From Clostridium_Z sp040797585 (GTDB taxonomy: Bacteria > Bacillota > Clostridia > Clostridiales > Clostridiaceae): a stretch of 6,873 bases of DNA. The DNA is taken from the NCBI RefSeq assembly GCF_040797585.1, contig NZ_JBFNEO010000157.1, positions 1 to 6,873 on the forward strand, given 5' to 3'. Below are positions 6,079 through 6,873 of the stretch, one piece after another. The notes under the pieces are model-generated. The model did not search any database, had not been told where the DNA came from, and saw only the letters and a program-made list of their open reading frames with translations. Position 1 is the first letter of the stretch. Every line of letters begins with the position of its first letter. The position numbers and the translations under genes are program-made.

Positions 6079-6085
6079 AAGGAGG
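6079..6085 (+). promoter_or_regulatory. Strong Shine-Dalgarno of the phosphoesterase gene, possibly maskable
   Basis: AAGGAGG lies 5 nt before ATG 6091 and is near-perfect. It shows that 6091 was the original start even though the frame meets TAA 19 codons later. It is complementary to 5978-5984 in the upstream structured region. Confidence 0.75.
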
Positions 6086-6090
6086 AACTA

Positions 6091-6873
6091 ATGAAGAAGA
6101 TACTTATTGTTTTACTTATTTTGATACTAGGTGTAGTAGGTTTTAAATAATTAAATCCTACTATAGAAGATAAAGCCTTAGAGATGTCTTCACCAAAAAC
6201 TGAAGAATCTTCAGAGAAGAAAGAAGAAGAACAAGAGGAAAATATATTATCCTTTTCTGTATTGGGAGATGTCCATGCTGAAACAGAGAAATTAGATAGA
6301 GTAATTAAAGATTTACATAACATTGATCCTAATATGGATGCTTTATTTTTAAATGGAGATGTAGTAGGACAGGGTTTAGAGGAGCAATATAATGATGTAA
6401 ATAAAACTTTAGAAAAGAATAAAAAAATACTACCTAAACATGTTATAAAAAATATTGGAAATCATGAATTTTTTGATTATACAATAAAGCATAATTCACC
6501 TTCTCATGTAGATGAGTTTTTAAAAAGATATTATAATTTTTCAGGTGAAACTAAACCCTATCATAGTAGATGGATAGAAGGATATAATTTTATTTCCTTA
6601 GGATCTGAATCCAGTAATACTAAGGAAATGGGATCTTTAAATGCTTACATATCAGATACACAAAAGGCATGGTTAAAGGAGAAGTTAGCAGAAGATTACA
6701 AACCAGGAAGACCTATATTTGTATTTCTTCATCAAAATCTATTTTGGAATGCTCATCCATGGGTAGATACCTATAAGAAAAAAGAGATAATAGATACTTT
6801 GTCAAAATATCCAGAAGTAATATTATTTTACTCTCATAATCATGCAAGTTTAAAGAGTAGAACTGTATATGAG
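6091..6873 (+). pseudogene. Secreted/anchored calcineurin-like metallophosphoesterase with an in-frame TAA in its signal sequence (3' partial)
   Basis: From ATG 6091, with an excellent ribosome binding site, the frame encodes the hydrophobic signal/anchor MKKILIVLLILILGVVGFK. It then meets TAA at 6148-6150 (codon 20) and stays open in the same frame for 241 codons to the window edge. After the stop comes a Ser/Glu/Lys-rich linker (codons 33-50). The phosphoesterase fold follows: VLGDVHAE (D60, H62), LNGDVVGQG (D90), NIGNHEFF (N124, H125), VFLHQNLFW (H214) and YSHNHAS (H249, H251). All metal ligands of the family are present, so the domain is not decayed. The simplest reading is a recent nonsense mutation removing export. 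Alternatives are a sequencing error, occasional readthrough, or re-initiation at ATG 6184, which lacks a good ribosome binding site and would give a cytoplasmic protein. The C-terminus lies beyond the window. Confidence 0.8.

Noticed and set aside
1..6873. CRISPR array, tRNA, rRNA, retron or toxin-antitoxin locus.
   Set aside because: There are no regularly spaced direct repeats, no cloverleaf with a TTCRA arm, no reverse transcriptase, and no small co-oriented gene pair with toxin or antitoxin features.

Overview
This is an AT-rich, low-GC Gram-positive window. Strong AGGAGG-type ribosome binding sites, heavy use of A/T-ending codons and the gene families present suggest a Clostridium-like Firmicute chromosome. 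I cannot name the species. The genes look like ordinary accessory and envelope chromosomal genes, not a plasmid or phage.

Layout. Positions 1-171 (minus) hold the C-terminal remnant of an ISXO2-like/IS1595-family transposase, which runs off the left edge. Next is a divergent pair: a YeiH-type putative anion (sulfate/sulfite) exporter on minus, and a LysR-type regulator on plus that probably controls it from the shared ~100 bp intergenic region. A membrane-anchored endonuclease/exonuclease/phosphatase-fold (EEP) protein follows, preceded by an 11-bp inverted repeat. After it come a long GC-containing hairpin (3564-3609) and a 41-nt tandem duplication in which each copy carries two TCTTAA half-sites exactly 11 nt apart plus TATAAT-like hexamers. 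That is the architecture expected of an OmpR-family response-regulator site. It lies directly in front of a translationally overlapping pair of bacterial PH-domain membrane proteins, like YdbS (one PH domain) and YdbT (three PH-like modules).

The last 1.2 kb is the most unusual part. The ~400-nt gap after the ydbT-like gene has no credible protein gene but is rich in complementary segments. An 11-bp stem (5763-5773/5859-5869) encloses another 11-bp stem, a 9-bp hairpin and an 8-9-bp crossing helix (pseudoknot). A second 12-bp long-range stem closes over 5881-6052. A pyrimidine stretch there could mask the Shine-Dalgarno of the next gene. I match it to no known riboswitch class. It is a candidate undescribed structured RNA or cis-regulatory leader. 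The gene after it is a secreted or anchored calcineurin-like metallophosphoesterase with all metal-binding motifs, but its signal peptide is cut by an in-frame TAA at codon 20. It is cut off by the right edge.

Working model (inference): the window groups envelope-facing functions. These are an anion exporter with its regulator, two extracytoplasmic phosphoesterase-fold proteins, and a PH-domain membrane pair of the kind linked to bacteriocin tolerance in Bacillus. The PH pair is probably switched on by a two-component system encoded elsewhere.
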